A stretch of 64,000 bases of DNA from Methylophilaceae bacterium 11 (GCA_000525025.1 JCKJ01000001.1:434001-498000); one strand, 5' to 3'. Counted from the first letter of the stretch, positions 1-8,947 are shown. Program-made: numbers and translations. The notes: generated by a model not told the origin, from the sequence alone.

Positions 1-1479
1 ATCTTCTGCGGCGTATTCGGCGGCAGTTTCTACTGTCACCTGATTAAAGCTGACTTGCTTGGCGCCTTTGCCTGCTACCTGTTCAAAACTGATGGGCGTG
101 ATGCCCAAATGGCGTTCACTTAACTCATCCATGCCATGACCGCGATGGCTTTCCAATACGTAAGATTGCAGCAACGTATCGTGCGCAATGCCGTTGAGTG
201 CGATGCCATGGTTGGCTAACACGTGTTTATCGTATTTTAAATTTTGCCCGACTTTTTTGAGCGCAGGGTTTTCTAAAATGGGCTTGAGTTTGGCAAGCGT
301 TGTATTGCATGGTAGCTGCGTCGGCGCATCAAAATAATCGTGAGAGAGTGGCAAATAAGCTGCCTCTCCCGATTGCACGCTAAACGAGACGCCCACGATT
401 TGTGCGGTCATCGGGTCAAGCGAAGTAGTTTCTGTATCGAAACAAAACAGTGAAGCTTGTTGCAGTTTGTCCAGCCAAGCATTCAGGTCGGCTTCGTTCA
501 GAATCGTATGATAGTCACGGCGCGTATCTGCTTGATAGTGAAAGTCAGTGTCAGCTTTAGTAACGGGTTGACTAACAGGCGGATTCCCAGAAGAGGCGTT
601 GGTAGTGTGGCTAGGCATATTGTCCAATTCACGCTTCCAGCTTTTGAACTCAAAGTGGTCAAATAATGCAGTGAGTTTCGCTTTGTCTGGCGCTTGCGCT
701 ACCAGCTCATCAAAGTGTTCGCGGATGCCGATATCGCAGCGGATAGTAATCAGCTCGCGCGCAGTGGGTAGCCAAGGCAGTGCTTTACGCAAGTTCTCGC
801 CCACCACACCTTTGATATTGTCTGCATTGGCTACGATATTTTCCAATGTACCGTATTCCTGCAACCATTTAACCGCAGTTTTGGGGCCGACTTTTTCAAC
901 GCCGGGCACGTTATCCGAGGTGTCGCCGATGAGCACTAAATAATCAATGATTCTTTCTGGAGGCACGCCAAATTTGTTTTGTACACCAGCAATATCCAAC
1001 ACATCATCGGTCTTGCGGAAGGCGTCACGCATGGTGTTGACCACGGTGATATGTTTGTTGACCAATTGTGAAATGTCTTTATCGCCAGTGGAGATAATGG
1101 TGTTGATGCCTTCACGTTCCGCCTGTTTGGCCAGCGCACCAATCACATCATCCGCCTCTACGCCATCTTCAATAATCAGTGGCCAGCCCATGGCGCGGAT
1201 AGTTTCAAACAGTGGCTCAATTTGCACACGTAAATCATCTGGCATGCTGGCGCGGTTGGCTTTGTATTCCGGGTAAATATCATCGCGGAAGGTCTTACCC
1301 TTGGCATCAAACACGCATGCACTATATTCGGCCGGATAATCTTTATGTAGACGGCGTAGCATGTTGAGCACGCCCTGAATGGCACCTACCGGTTCGTTTT
1401 TGCTGTTACGCAAATCCGGCATGGCGTGAAACGCGCGGTACAAATAAGAGGAGCCATCTACCAGCAATAATGTTTTCAT
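1..1479 (-). CDS. polA: DNA polymerase I, N-terminal part (cut by window edge)
   Basis: This is the 5' part of the replication and repair polymerase that removes RNA primers and fills gaps. About 493 codons are present and the frame stays open to base 1, so the polymerase domain lies outside the window. Residues 1 to about 290 are the 5'-3' flap nuclease, starting MKTLLLVDGSSYLYRAFHA and including the acidic GDTSDNVPG helix-hairpin-helix region. From about residue 330 a 3'-5' exonuclease domain begins, with the metal-binding Asp and Glu in FCFDTETTSL, so proofreading residues look intact in this part. The ATG at 1479 gives the usual family N-terminus. The gene is divergent from the LOG-family gene with about 185 bases between them. 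Identification is secure. Confidence 0.96.
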   Translation of the reverse strand, partial: MKTLLLVDGSSYLYRAFHAMPDLRNSKNEPVGAIQGVLNMLRRLHKDYPAEYSACVFDAKGKTFRDDIYPEYKANRASMPDDLRVQIEPLFETIRAMGWPLIIEDGVEADDVIGALAKQAEREGINTIISTGDKDISQLVNKHITVVNTMRDAFRKTDDVLDIAGVQNKFGVPPERIIDYLVLIGDTSDNVPGVEKVGPKTAVKWLQEYGTLENIVANADNIKGVVGENLRKALPWLPTARELITIRCDIGIREHFDELVAQAPDKAKLTALFDHFEFKSWKRELDNMPSHTTNASSGNPPVSQPVTKADTDFHYQADTRRDYHTILNEADLNAWLDKLQQASLFCFDTETTSLDPMTAQIVGVSFSVQSGEAAYLPLSHDYFDAPTQLPCNTTLAKLKPILENPALKKVGQNLKYDKHVLANHGIALNGIAHDTLLQSYVLESHRGHGMDELSERHLGITPISFEQVAGKGAKQVSFNQVTVETAAEYAAED

Positions 1480-1621
1480 ACGGGTTCCAAAAAGCGAGTA
1501 ACAAAGTGACTAAAGCAAACTTAGTTAAGTCGGTTATTCTAGCTTTTATCGCTATAAAACACATGGCGTTGTTTAAAAATTGTTTTCCTGTTGTGTTCCG
1601 CCAATTGAATTTAGCTGTGCA

Positions 1622-1630
1622 TGGTAGAAT
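1622..1630 (+). promoter_or_regulatory. Possible extended -10 promoter of the LOG-family gene
   Basis: The string TGGTAGAAT fits an extended -10 element (TGn followed by TAGAAT). It lies 34 bases before the start codon at 1665 and would give a leader of roughly 28 bases. No convincing -35 box is visible, which is tolerated in extended -10 promoters. This is inferred from sequence only. Confidence 0.35.
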
Positions 1631-1664
1631 CAAATGCATATATTGAGTAGGGCGAGTTTGTAAG

Positions 1665-2390
1665 ATGACGACAAGAAAATTACCACTAGTGACAGCGCCT
1701 GAGCTATTGAACGGCGATTCTGCCAGTTATGGCTCTTGGCATGCATTTGAAATCATGGCCGAGTTTGTAGGGGCGACCGAAAAACTCAAAGAAATTACCC
1801 CGGCCGTTTCTATTTTTGGTAGCGCCCGTACCAAGCCGGATCATCCTTACTTTAAGCTCACCGAAGAGATTGCCCGCCTGCTATCCGACTCTGGTTTTAG
1901 TGTGATTTCCGGTGGTGGCCCAGGTATTATGGAAGCTGCAAATCGCGGCGCATTTGCTGGCATAGGCCCTAGTGTCGGCTTGAATATCGAGCTGCCGTTT
2001 GAGCAGAGCGGCAATCCGTATCAAGACATTAGCCTGACGTTTAAATACTTTTTTATGCGCAAGGTGATGTTTGTAAAATATGCATCGGCCTATATTGTGA
2101 TGCCGGGTGGCTTTGGTACCCTGGACGAACTCATGGAAGCGATTACACTGGTGCAGACTGGTAAATCTCGCAAAATTCCTATTATTTTGGTTGGCACCAA
2201 ATTTTGGGCTGGCCTGATCGATTGGCTGAAAAATACACTGATTGCTGAAGGTATGGCGTCGCCAGAAGATATGTTGTTGATTCAGTCTATTGATGACCCC
2301 AAGCAGATTGTGGAAACCATTTTTAGACATTATGAATCTACAGGGTTTGAGCTCACACCGGCAGAGCGCAAAATCCAATTATATTTGTAA
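1665..2390 (+). CDS. LOG-family nucleotide phosphoribohydrolase (TIGR00730 type)
   Basis: This 241-residue Rossmann-fold protein belongs to the LOG (Lonely Guy) family, often labelled lysine decarboxylase-like. Family members cleave the base from nucleoside 5'-monophosphates (cytokinin riboside monophosphates in plants; purine or pyrimidine nucleotides in bacteria such as PpnN). Two hallmark motifs are visible: SGGGPGIMEAANRGA near residue 82, and PGGFGTLDE near residue 146, which carries the catalytic Glu region of the PGGxGTxxE signature. The start is supported by an upstream promoter-like element and by the family N-terminus. It stands alone, divergent from polA. The substrate cannot be told from sequence. 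Confidence 0.88.
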   Translation: MTTRKLPLVTAPELLNGDSASYGSWHAFEIMAEFVGATEKLKEITPAVSIFGSARTKPDHPYFKLTEEIARLLSDSGFSVISGGGPGIMEAANRGAFAGIGPSVGLNIELPFEQSGNPYQDISLTFKYFFMRKVMFVKYASAYIVMPGGFGTLDELMEAITLVQTGKSRKIPIILVGTKFWAGLIDWLKNTLIAEGMASPEDMLLIQSIDDPKQIVETIFRHYESTGFELTPAERKIQLYL

Positions 2391-2473
2391 TGCCCAGCAT
2401 TTTATTTATCGTGCCCAGCACTTATGGCCGGTGTAATTTGTTAAAATAATTAAAACTGTTAAGGAGAAGAAAA

Positions 2474-2833
2474 GTGCACCGTTTAAAGTTACTGTCTCAT
2501 GTGATGTGCATTTTCTTAGTCAGTGGATTTGCAATGACCAGCACGGCTGCTGAGCCAGCCAAAGCGCCACAGCGTGAGTTGTTAGAAGAAGTGCCGCCAC
2601 CTCCCAAAGTAATTGAGGGTGAGCCGATGGAAGAACCACAAATCACCATCCGCAAAAAGGGCACAGAGACCATCGAAGAGTACCGTATTAACGGTGAGCT
2701 ATACATGATGAAAGTCACCCCGCAAGGCGGCACGCCTTATTTTCTGCATAAAGATGATCCTAACGGTGGTTGGGTGAATATCGGCCCTAACCCACCTTTA
2801 TCTGTACCGCATTGGATACTATTCCGCTTTTAA
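2474..2833 (+). CDS. DUF2782 family exported protein
   Basis: This is a 119-residue protein of unknown function that I recognise as DUF2782. It starts at GTG, chosen because AAGGAG sits at 2461-2466, a good distance upstream. Residues 1 to about 26 form a signal peptide ending near STAAEP, so it is probably periplasmic. The mature part is proline- and glutamate-rich at first (VPPPPKVIEGEP), then carries the family core around ITIRKKGTETIEEYRING. It lies just upstream of thrB, a placement common in betaproteobacteria near polA. A terminator follows it, so it may be its own transcript. No catalytic residues are evident. Confidence 0.8.
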   Translation: MHRLKLLSHVMCIFLVSGFAMTSTAAEPAKAPQRELLEEVPPPPKVIEGEPMEEPQITIRKKGTETIEEYRINGELYMMKVTPQGGTPYFLHKDDPNGGWVNIGPNPPLSVPHWILFRF

Positions 2834-2837
2834 CCTG

Positions 2838-2866
2838 AAGAGGGCCATGCCCTCTTTATTATTTTG
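2838..2866 (+). terminator. Rho-independent terminator after the DUF2782 gene
   Basis: A perfect 8-bp stem (AAGAGGGC at 2838-2845 and GCCCTCTT at 2849-2856) closes a 3-base loop and is followed by a T-rich tract. It lies 5 bases after the DUF2782 stop and before thrB. Confidence 0.8.
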
Positions 2867-2886
2867 GTGATTTTTGTTTAACCAAC

Positions 2887-3813
2887 ATGTCTGTTTTTAC
2901 CACACTCACATCTGACGATGTTCGCGATTGGCTGACGCAATTTAGTATCGGCCAATTTCAGTCACTTAAAGGGATTGCTGCTGGCATTACCAATACTAAT
3001 TATTTTGTGACAACAGATGCTGCGCGCTATGTGCTGACCATTTTTGAAAAAAATGATTTTGATGAGCTGCCATATTTCGTCAATCTGATGGCACACTTGG
3101 CGCAACACGGAGTACCGTGTCCAGCACCTATTATGGATAAGCAGGGAATCGCGCTGCACCGCCTGAAAGGCAAGCCTGCATTGATGGTGAGTTGCCTGCA
3201 AGGTCAGGATATTAGCACGCCGAATGTTGCACAATGCCAGGCAGTGGCAACTACGCTGGCCAATATGCATTTGGCTGGGTTAAGTTTTCATCAACAATCA
3301 CACAATCAACGCGGGCAGGGCTGGCGCACCATGACCGCGCAGCAAGTCATGCCTAAAATGCAGGCCGATCAAAGCGCTTTGTTGCAGGCAGAGTTAGATT
3401 ATCAACATGGGTTAGACCTGACAGCACTGCCCCATGGCGTGATTCATGGCGATTTGTTTAGAGATAACGTGTTGTTTGATGGCGACCGGCTTGGCGGCTT
3501 TATTGATTTTTACTATGCGTGTCATGATGTGCTGGCTTATGATGTTGCGATTGCTGCCAATGAGTGGTGCATCAGTGAACATGGCAGTTTTGATACAGCG
3601 AAACGCGATGCATTTCTAGCGGCGTATCAAGCAGTAAGACCGTTTGAGCTGGCGGAACAGCAGCATTGGCAAGCTTTATTGCGTCGTGCGGCTTTGCGTT
3701 TCTGGTTATCGCGTTTATACGATTATCATTTTCCTGTAGCAGGCGAGTTAACGCATGCTAAAGACCCCATGCATTTTGAGCAAATCTTGAGACAACGCAT
3801 TCAGAGCGTATAA
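2887..3813 (+). CDS. thrB: Homoserine kinase (aminoglycoside-phosphotransferase-like type)
   Basis: This 308-residue cytoplasmic enzyme phosphorylates L-homoserine to O-phosphohomoserine, the penultimate step of threonine synthesis. It belongs to the APH/choline-kinase-like ThrB form found in many beta- and gammaproteobacteria rather than the GHMP kinase form of E. coli. The N-terminus carries GIAAGITNTNYFV, the nucleotide-binding loop typical of this type. The catalytic HGDLFRDNVL motif lies near residue 186, followed by GFIDFYYACHD, which contains the metal-binding Asp. Length is normal for the family. The gene follows a terminator, so it probably has its own promoter in the short gap before it. 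Confidence 0.93.
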   Translation: MSVFTTLTSDDVRDWLTQFSIGQFQSLKGIAAGITNTNYFVTTDAARYVLTIFEKNDFDELPYFVNLMAHLAQHGVPCPAPIMDKQGIALHRLKGKPALMVSCLQGQDISTPNVAQCQAVATTLANMHLAGLSFHQQSHNQRGQGWRTMTAQQVMPKMQADQSALLQAELDYQHGLDLTALPHGVIHGDLFRDNVLFDGDRLGGFIDFYYACHDVLAYDVAIAANEWCISEHGSFDTAKRDAFLAAYQAVRPFELAEQQHWQALLRRAALRFWLSRLYDYHFPVAGELTHAKDPMHFEQILRQRIQSV

Positions 3814-3860
3814 ACTAGCAGCAAGCACACCATTAATAGAAATACATTGGCAAGGTACCT

Positions 3861-4658
3861 ATGGCAATTTTAGAATCTCGCACCAAAACCGGATTAAGCT
3901 GGGTCAAAGAAAGTCTGGAGTTGTTTAAAACACAACCATCCAGATGGATGCTATTGGCCATCGCTTATGTCGGGATTTTTATGATGTTGCCTTCTATTCC
4001 GGGCTTGGGTATTTTTGCCTTGCTCACAGTATTAATTTGGCCAGTATTTATTGCATTTGCCGTGATGTTGTACCGCAACGCAGAAATGGGCAAGCAAGAA
4101 ACCGTACAAGCTGTACTGGCAAAAATTCAACCTAAATTCACGCTGCTGATGTTATTGGGGCTGGCCTGTTTGGTCTATGCCACATTGGCTACTTTTCTAT
4201 TGAATTCTGATATTCAAGGGCTAATGAGTTTTGCGGATAAAGGCGCGCAGATGAGTGAGTCAGAATATGTAAAATTCATGGATAAATTTATGCCGTTTAT
4301 CCTCAAGCTGCTGTTGCTGTTATTCCCTTTGTTTATTGCCACCTGGTTTTCACCAGTGCTTATCGTTATCAATAACTACACATTGGTCAAAGCCATTAAA
4401 TCCAGCATCGCCGGTGTGTTGCAATACACGGTAGCCATGGGTGCCGCGTGGTTAGTGCTATCAGCTGGCGTGATGGGCTTGATGTTAATCGTAGGTCTGG
4501 TGATTGGGGTGGTAGGCGCGCTGGTGCCAGCATTGGCACAGGCGCTGATGCCCATGTTGGTATTTGGCTGCTTACTGCTTGCTACAGCGCTCATGTTTGC
4601 GTTTCAATACGTCAGCTATCGCGATGTGTTTAGAGCCGCACCAGTTGAGTTACCCTAA
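3861..4658 (+). CDS. BPSS1780-family multi-pass membrane protein
   Basis: This is a 265-residue hydrophobic inner-membrane protein with about five to six predicted transmembrane segments. I recognise the overall form as the BPSS1780 family, which is common in betaproteobacteria and has no known function. The N-terminal soluble stretch (residues 1-25, GLSWVKESLELFKTQP) resembles the start of many glycerophosphodiester phosphodiesterase-like or DUF975-type membrane proteins. The gene lies 47 bases after thrB on the same strand and could be co-transcribed with it. It converges on uvrD. No catalytic motif is visible. Confidence 0.72.
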   Translation: MAILESRTKTGLSWVKESLELFKTQPSRWMLLAIAYVGIFMMLPSIPGLGIFALLTVLIWPVFIAFAVMLYRNAEMGKQETVQAVLAKIQPKFTLLMLLGLACLVYATLATFLLNSDIQGLMSFADKGAQMSESEYVKFMDKFMPFILKLLLLLFPLFIATWFSPVLIVINNYTLVKAIKSSIAGVLQYTVAMGAAWLVLSAGVMGLMLIVGLVIGVVGALVPALAQALMPMLVFGCLLLATALMFAFQYVSYRDVFRAAPVELP

Positions 4659-4694
4659 ACCTTAACTGCATTATCCTAATTGAGTAATCTTGAG

Positions 4695-4726
4695 CAAGCT
4701 GATACTGGCTCAAGCTGATACTGGCT
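4695..4726. repeat. Perfect 16-bp tandem duplication
   Basis: The unit CAAGCTGATACTGGCT occurs twice head to tail (4695-4710 and 4711-4726) in the short gap between the convergent BPSS1780-family gene and uvrD, ending 4 bases before the uvrD stop. It looks like a local replication-slippage duplication. No hairpin or T-tract supports a terminator here. Confidence 0.9.
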
Positions 4727-4730
4727 TGTG

Positions 4731-6896
4731 TTAAATCTTTTCCAATTTAGCGTATTCCATCATCAACGTCTTTAAGCCTTGGTGGCCAAAATTGATTTTG
4801 ATGGCTAGGTCACTGGCATTGCCTTCGTAGCTCACCACTACGCCATCTCCAAATTTTGCATGCCGCACACTTTGCCCGATTTTAAACGGGTACTGCTGGC
4901 TTGCGGAAGGCTTGGCCTGGTAGTTACCACCAGTCGCATAAGCTTTAGGCGTAGGCTTGCTGTTTAGCCGTTTGAGCAGTTCGTCCGGGATCTCATCCAA
5001 AAAGCGTGATGGAATGCCATAGCGCACTTGGCCGTGCAACATGCGGCTTTGCGCATGGCTTAAATACAGGCGTTGACGCGCGCGCGTCACCGCCACATAC
5101 ATCAAGCGGCGTTCTTCTTCTACGCCGCTGTTTTCATAAGTACTTTGTTCGTGTGGAAATAAGCCTTCTTCTACGCCGCTAATAAATACCGCTTTAAATT
5201 CCAAGCCTTTGGCGGCATGCACGGTCATCAACTGTAGCGCTTCACGCCCAACGTCTGCTTGATGTTCGCCGGCTTCTAAACTGGCATGGTTTAAAAACTG
5301 TGTAAGTAAATCGGCATCTTCCTCTACGTTGTTGTGGTTACCAAAGTCTTGGTTGCTAAAGGCTACCGCCGCGGTGACCAACTCTTCCAAGTTGGCAATG
5401 CGGTCTTCCCCTTCTTTATCAGCTTGGTAATGCGTTTTTAAGCCAGACATTGTAGTGGCTAACTCTGCTAGCTCTGGCAACTTAATGCCATAGGCTTGAT
5501 TCACCATCTCACGGATTAGCCCAACAAAACCATCGATACCTTTACCGCCTAATGTGCCATTGCCCACCTTATTGATAGCGGCTTGCCATAGGCTGCAGTT
5601 TTGCTGACGCGCTGCTTCTTGCAGTTGCTCTAAACTACGTGCGCCAATACCACGCGCAGGAAAATTGATGATACGCAACAGTGCCGTATCGTCATTAGCG
5701 TTGGCAATCAAGCGCATATAGGCCAATGCATGTTTGATCTCTGCACGTTCAAAAAAGCGTAAACCGCCATATACGCGATACGGGATATTGGCTGAAAATA
5801 GGGTGTGTTCCAAGATGCGCGATTGTGCATTGCTGCGGTAGAGTAAGGCCATATCCCCTAAGCTGGTGCCTTCGTTCTGCAGCATATTCACTTCATCCAC
5901 AATAAACTGCGCTTCGTCCGTATCGTTATAGGCATCATACACACGCACAGGCTCACCTTTACCGGCGGTGGTCCATAAATTTTTGCCTAAGCGATGTTTG
6001 TTGTGCGAGATAATCGCATTCGCAGCATCCAAAATATTGCTGTGCGAGCGATAGTTCTCCTCCAGCTTCACAATATTTTCTACATGAAAATCAGATTCAA
6101 AATCACGCATGTTGCCCACACGTGCACCGCGGAAACCATAAATAGATTGGTCGTCATCACCTACTGCAAAAATACAATTGCTGGTGCCGGCCAAGAGTTT
6201 TAACCACAAGTATTGCAGACGATTGGTGTCTTGAAACTCATCCACCAGAATGTAGTGGAAGCGGCTTTGGTAATGCTGGCGAATATGCGCATCGCGCTCC
6301 AGCAGTTCGTAACAACGCAATAGCAATTCGGCAAAATCGGCCACACCTTCGCGGTTGCATTGTTTATCGTATTCCTCGTAGATTTCTCGCAATTTTTGCG
6401 AATGTGCATCGTAAGCATCTACTGCATGTGCGCGTAGACCTTCTTCTTTGCAGCTATTGATATAGCCCTGTACTTGTTTGGGCGGGTATTTCTCATCGTC
6501 CACATTCATCAGCTTCATTAAGCGTTTGATGCTGGATAACTGATCCGCAGTATCTAAAATTTGAAACGTGCTGGGCAAGCCAGCCTCGCGATAATGTGCA
6601 CGCAATAGACGATTACATAAGCCGTGAAAGGTACCAGCCCACATGCCACGCGTGTTGATCGGCAACATAGCGGTTAGGCGCGTCAACATCTCTTTAGCCG
6701 CTTTGTTGGTAAAGGTCACCGCCATCAATCCCATGGGCGATACCTGTCCGGATTGAATCAGCCAAGCAATGCGGGTGGTCAGTACACGCGTTTTTCCACT
6801 GCCTGCCCCAGCTAAAATCAGCGCGGATTGTCGGGGGAGGGTAACGGCTTCCAGTTGTTTATTATTGAGGCCGGATAAGATTGAGTCGGTGTCCAT
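4731..6896 (-). CDS. uvrD: DNA helicase II (UvrD/Rep/PcrA family)
   Basis: This 721-residue superfamily 1A 3'-5' DNA helicase acts in nucleotide excision repair and mismatch repair. The N-terminus MDTDSILSGLNNKQLEAV carries the Q motif, followed by the Walker A LAGAGSGKTR near residue 30. The Walker B VDEFQDTNRLQ lies near residue 218, GDDDQSIYGFRGA follows as motif III, and VHAAKGLEFKAVF is motif V. The C-terminal about 50 residues (GQSVRHAKFGDGVVVSYEG) form the Tudor-like UvrD tail that contacts RNA polymerase in relatives, which favours UvrD over Rep. Length is as expected. The gene is transcribed away from the small-RNA candidate upstream of it. Confidence 0.95.
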   Translation of the reverse strand: MDTDSILSGLNNKQLEAVTLPRQSALILAGAGSGKTRVLTTRIAWLIQSGQVSPMGLMAVTFTNKAAKEMLTRLTAMLPINTRGMWAGTFHGLCNRLLRAHYREAGLPSTFQILDTADQLSSIKRLMKLMNVDDEKYPPKQVQGYINSCKEEGLRAHAVDAYDAHSQKLREIYEEYDKQCNREGVADFAELLLRCYELLERDAHIRQHYQSRFHYILVDEFQDTNRLQYLWLKLLAGTSNCIFAVGDDDQSIYGFRGARVGNMRDFESDFHVENIVKLEENYRSHSNILDAANAIISHNKHRLGKNLWTTAGKGEPVRVYDAYNDTDEAQFIVDEVNMLQNEGTSLGDMALLYRSNAQSRILEHTLFSANIPYRVYGGLRFFERAEIKHALAYMRLIANANDDTALLRIINFPARGIGARSLEQLQEAARQQNCSLWQAAINKVGNGTLGGKGIDGFVGLIREMVNQAYGIKLPELAELATTMSGLKTHYQADKEGEDRIANLEELVTAAVAFSNQDFGNHNNVEEDADLLTQFLNHASLEAGEHQADVGREALQLMTVHAAKGLEFKAVFISGVEEGLFPHEQSTYENSGVEEERRLMYVAVTRARQRLYLSHAQSRMLHGQVRYGIPSRFLDEIPDELLKRLNSKPTPKAYATGGNYQAKPSASQQYPFKIGQSVRHAKFGDGVVVSYEGNASDLAIKINFGHQGLKTLMMEYAKLEKI

Positions 6897-6973
6897 AGCG
6901 GTATTATCGCATGGCTACCGGTTTCAATTAACTGTGATAATAAAAATAGAAATTTAGACTAAAAAAGTTGGAA

Positions 6974-7117
6974 CTAAGCCCGAAAAGGCTTAGTCATAGA
7001 GTACATGATGTGCAAGTTGACGCTTGCCATCTTTCCGCTTCTTTCCTCCCTGAGCGGAAGCCTTAGACGATGAGGCTATTTGCCCCGATTTAATCCCCTT
7101 AATCGGGGCTTTTTTTG
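6974..7117 (+). ncRNA. Candidate structured small RNA with anti-Shine-Dalgarno loop
   Basis: The 325-base gap between uvrD and ung holds no plausible protein gene but has a chain of stems read on the plus strand. Stem 1 is CTAAGCC/GGCTTAG (6974-6993, loop CGAAAA). Stem 2 is GCAAG/CTTGC (7012-7027). Stem 3 is TTCCGCT/AGCGGAA (7033-7059) with a 13-base pyrimidine-rich loop containing TTTCCTCCCT. Stem 4 is AGCCTTA/TGAGGCT (7059-7077, sharing one base with stem 3). The last is a strong terminator, GCCCCGATT/AATCGGGGC (7082-7109), followed by seven or more Ts. Only the plus strand has the T-tract, and neither flanking gene is transcribed on plus, so the terminator implies an independent transcript. 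CCTCCC is complementary to Shine-Dalgarno sequences. The 5' end and promoter are not fixed. I do not recognise a named RNA family; it does not match SRP RNA, tmRNA or RNase P RNA. Confidence 0.6.
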
Positions 7118-7221
7118 TGCGGCGTTTATTTGTAAATAAATCTTAATTAAGTGTAAACAAGTTGTAATGCCATGACAAGCGGTTTATGTGCGTGCGCTCA
7201 TGACACACACCACTTACAACG

Positions 7222-7923
7222 TTAAAGCTGCCAATCAATAGGCGCTTGTCCATGCTCAATTAAATATTGATTAATGCTAGAAAACTGGTGGTTGCCAAAA
7301 AAACCACGATGCGCAGAGAGTGGCGATGGATGCACAGATTTAAGCACCAAATGGCGTTTTGCATCAATTACATCGCCTTTTTTCTGTGCGTAACTGCCCC
7401 ACAATACAAACACCAAACCTTCCCGATGCTTGTTCAATGCAGCAATCGCTGCATCGGTAAACTGCTCCCAGCCTTTGTTTTGGTGTGCACCTGCTTTGGC
7501 TTGTTCTACTGTCAGCGTGGCATTGAGCAACAACACACCTTGATCTGCCCACGGCGTTAAGTCACCATTTCTGCTCATCTTAATATTTAAATCGGCTGAG
7601 ATTTCTTTGAAAATGTTGAGGAGGGAAGGGGGTAAATCCATGCCTTGCGGCACCGAGAAGCTTAATCCATGCGCTTGTGGCTGTCCTTTATTATCTTGCC
7701 CGTGGTAGGGGTCTTGCCCAATAATTACCACGCGCACTTGATCAAACGGCGTGTGATTAAAAGCATTAAAAATCAGCGGTCCTGGCGGGTAGATAATTTT
7801 GCCGGCCGCCTTTTCTTGCTGAAGAAAAGCACGCAAGGCTTCCATATAAGGTTGATGGAGCTCGTCACCAATGACGGTTTGCCATGAAGGGGGGAGCTGT
7901 CCGGATTTTTGGAGTGCTGTCAA
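7222..7923 (-). CDS. ung: Uracil-DNA glycosylase, family 1
   Basis: This 233-residue enzyme removes uracil from DNA and starts base excision repair. The family 1 signatures are intact: the water-activating GQDPYHGQ near residue 70 with the catalytic Asp, and the DNA-intercalating [10 protein letters not shown] near residue 196 with the catalytic His. The central [11 protein letters not shown] strand is also typical. The start at 7923 gives a normal N-terminus ([14 protein letters not shown]). Downstream lie the IR and sRNA region, with no terminator of its own orientation that I can see. A second, decayed UDG-like gene of a different family lies at 32239. Confidence 0.96.
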   Translation of the reverse strand: MTALQKSGQLPPSWQTVIGDELHQPYMEALRAFLQQEKAAGKIIYPPGPLIFNAFNHTPFDQVRVVIIGQDPYHGQDNKGQPQAHGLSFSVPQGMDLPPSLLNIFKEISADLNIKMSRNGDLTPWADQGVLLLNATLTVEQAKAGAHQNKGWEQFTDAAIAALNKHREGLVFVLWGSYAQKKGDVIDAKRHLVLKSVHPSPLSAHRGFFGNHQFSSINQYLIEHGQAPIDWQL

Positions 7924-7961
7924 AATAATACTTCTTGGGTTAGACGTGAATAATGTTTTGC

Positions 7962-8279
7962 TTATTGAACGCGTTTAAGCGTGCCCAGCTCCGTCACAGC
8001 AGAATCGTCGCCAGTGATGGTGTATTTTACAACGGTGCCTTTTGCTACCCCTGTTTTGTAAGTCACCAATATATCTCGCCCCTTGGCTTCATAGGTGACT
8101 TTCTCTGTGATATCGAGCGCGGTTACTTCACCTTGTTTGAATTCCATGGGGATGGAGATCAATCCATCCAAACGCCACTTACCTGCTAACTCTCCAGGGT
8201 TATCCAGAGTATTGTTTGCGCAGCCAATCAGTAGTGCAATGCAATAAAACGTAGTGAAAAAATATTGTTTGAATGGCAT
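7962..8279 (-). CDS. Small lipoprotein of unknown function
   Basis: This 105-residue protein starts at the ATG at 8279; longer in-frame versions extend into non-coding sequence and would bury the signal. The N-terminus [20 protein letters not shown] ends in a lipobox (LIGC), so it is probably lipid-anchored in the envelope. The mature part reads as a compact beta-rich domain ([20 protein letters not shown], then [15 protein letters not shown]), resembling small lipocalin-like or META-like folds that report on a property with a GKW start. It lies between ung and sodC on the same strand. No function is assigned. Confidence 0.62.
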   Translation of the reverse strand: MPFKQYFFTTFYCIALLIGCANNTLDNPGELAGKWRLDGLISIPMEFKQGEVTALDITEKVTYEAKGRDILVTYKTGVAKGTVVKYTITGDDSAVTELGTLKRVQ

Positions 8280-8387
8280 AGTGCCGAGCCTTAAATGTGT
8301 GGAGACTGCAATAGATGCCCGTATCGTAATTGACGCTGTATTAATCGTCAAACTTAACGGTTTGGTAGGTTTATGTATATTGCATGC

Positions 8388-8410
8388 GGCGCACTGAAAA
8401 TGAGTGCGCC
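8388..8410. repeat. 8-bp perfect inverted repeat downstream of sodC
   Basis: GGCGCACT (8388-8395) and AGTGCGCC (8403-8410) flank a 7-base loop, 15 bases beyond the sodC stop. There is no T-tract on the sodC strand, so it may be a 3'-end stabilising hairpin or weak terminator rather than a standard Rho-independent terminator. Confidence 0.6.
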
Positions 8411-8425
8411 TAAAGTGCCACTGTT

Positions 8426-8947
8426 TTAATTGCCAATTACCCCGCACGCCACGCGCGCGCCACCACCGCCAAGAGGCGCAGGGTGATCGGAGTGGTTATC
8501 ACCACCGGCATGAATCATCAACGCGCGGTTTTTGACATCTGCCAGCTTTAGTCTTGGTGCAAGCACCGCATTGCTTGCGCTTCCATCAGTAGCTACGTAT
8601 AGCGGCGGAAGATCCCCAAGATGTCCGTCACCCCAAGGCTCGCCATGACGTTTTGTTGCTAATGGATCAAGATGAGCGCCCGCACCCAATGCGGCTACTA
8701 GAGCACCATCTTTTTCTGCTGCTGCGCACGATGGTTTCTCATGCACGTGAAACCCATGAAGCCCAGGTGGGAAGCCTTTGAGGGCCGGGTAAAAAGCAAG
8801 GCCGTAAGGCGTTTCAACAATGCGGATGGTGCCCACATCTGCGCCTATTCCTTGTGTTTCTGCTATGTTTAAATTAACGGTTATCTCGGCAGCGGTTGCT
8901 AGAGAGCTGGTAGCTAGTAGTGCAGCAAATACTATTTTGTTTTTCAT
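8426..8947 (-). CDS. sodC: Periplasmic Cu,Zn superoxide dismutase
   Basis: This 173-residue enzyme dismutates superoxide in the periplasm. Residues 1 to about 19 form a cleavable signal peptide ending at SLATAAE. Copper and zinc ligands are visible in order: [10 protein letters not shown] (two His and the first disulfide Cys), [20 protein letters not shown] (zinc His/Asp) and [16 protein letters not shown] (copper His). RVACGVIG provides the second disulfide Cys. Length is normal for bacterial SodC. The upstream flank contains a sequence resembling an integron recombination site, so the sodC promoter region may have been altered by insertion. Confidence 0.95.
   Translation of the reverse strand: MKNKIVFAALLATSSLATAAEITVNLNIAETQGIGADVGTIRIVETPYGLAFYPALKGFPPGLHGFHVHEKPSCAAAEKDGALVAALGAGAHLDPLATKRHGEPWGDGHLGDLPPLYVATDGSASNAVLAPRLKLADVKNRALMIHAGGDNHSDHPAPLGGGGARVACGVIGN

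Noticed and set aside
457-1385. Several plus- and minus-strand frames across the polA region
   Set aside because: They overlap the long polA frame in other phases and show no family signals; polA gives a clear product over the same bases.
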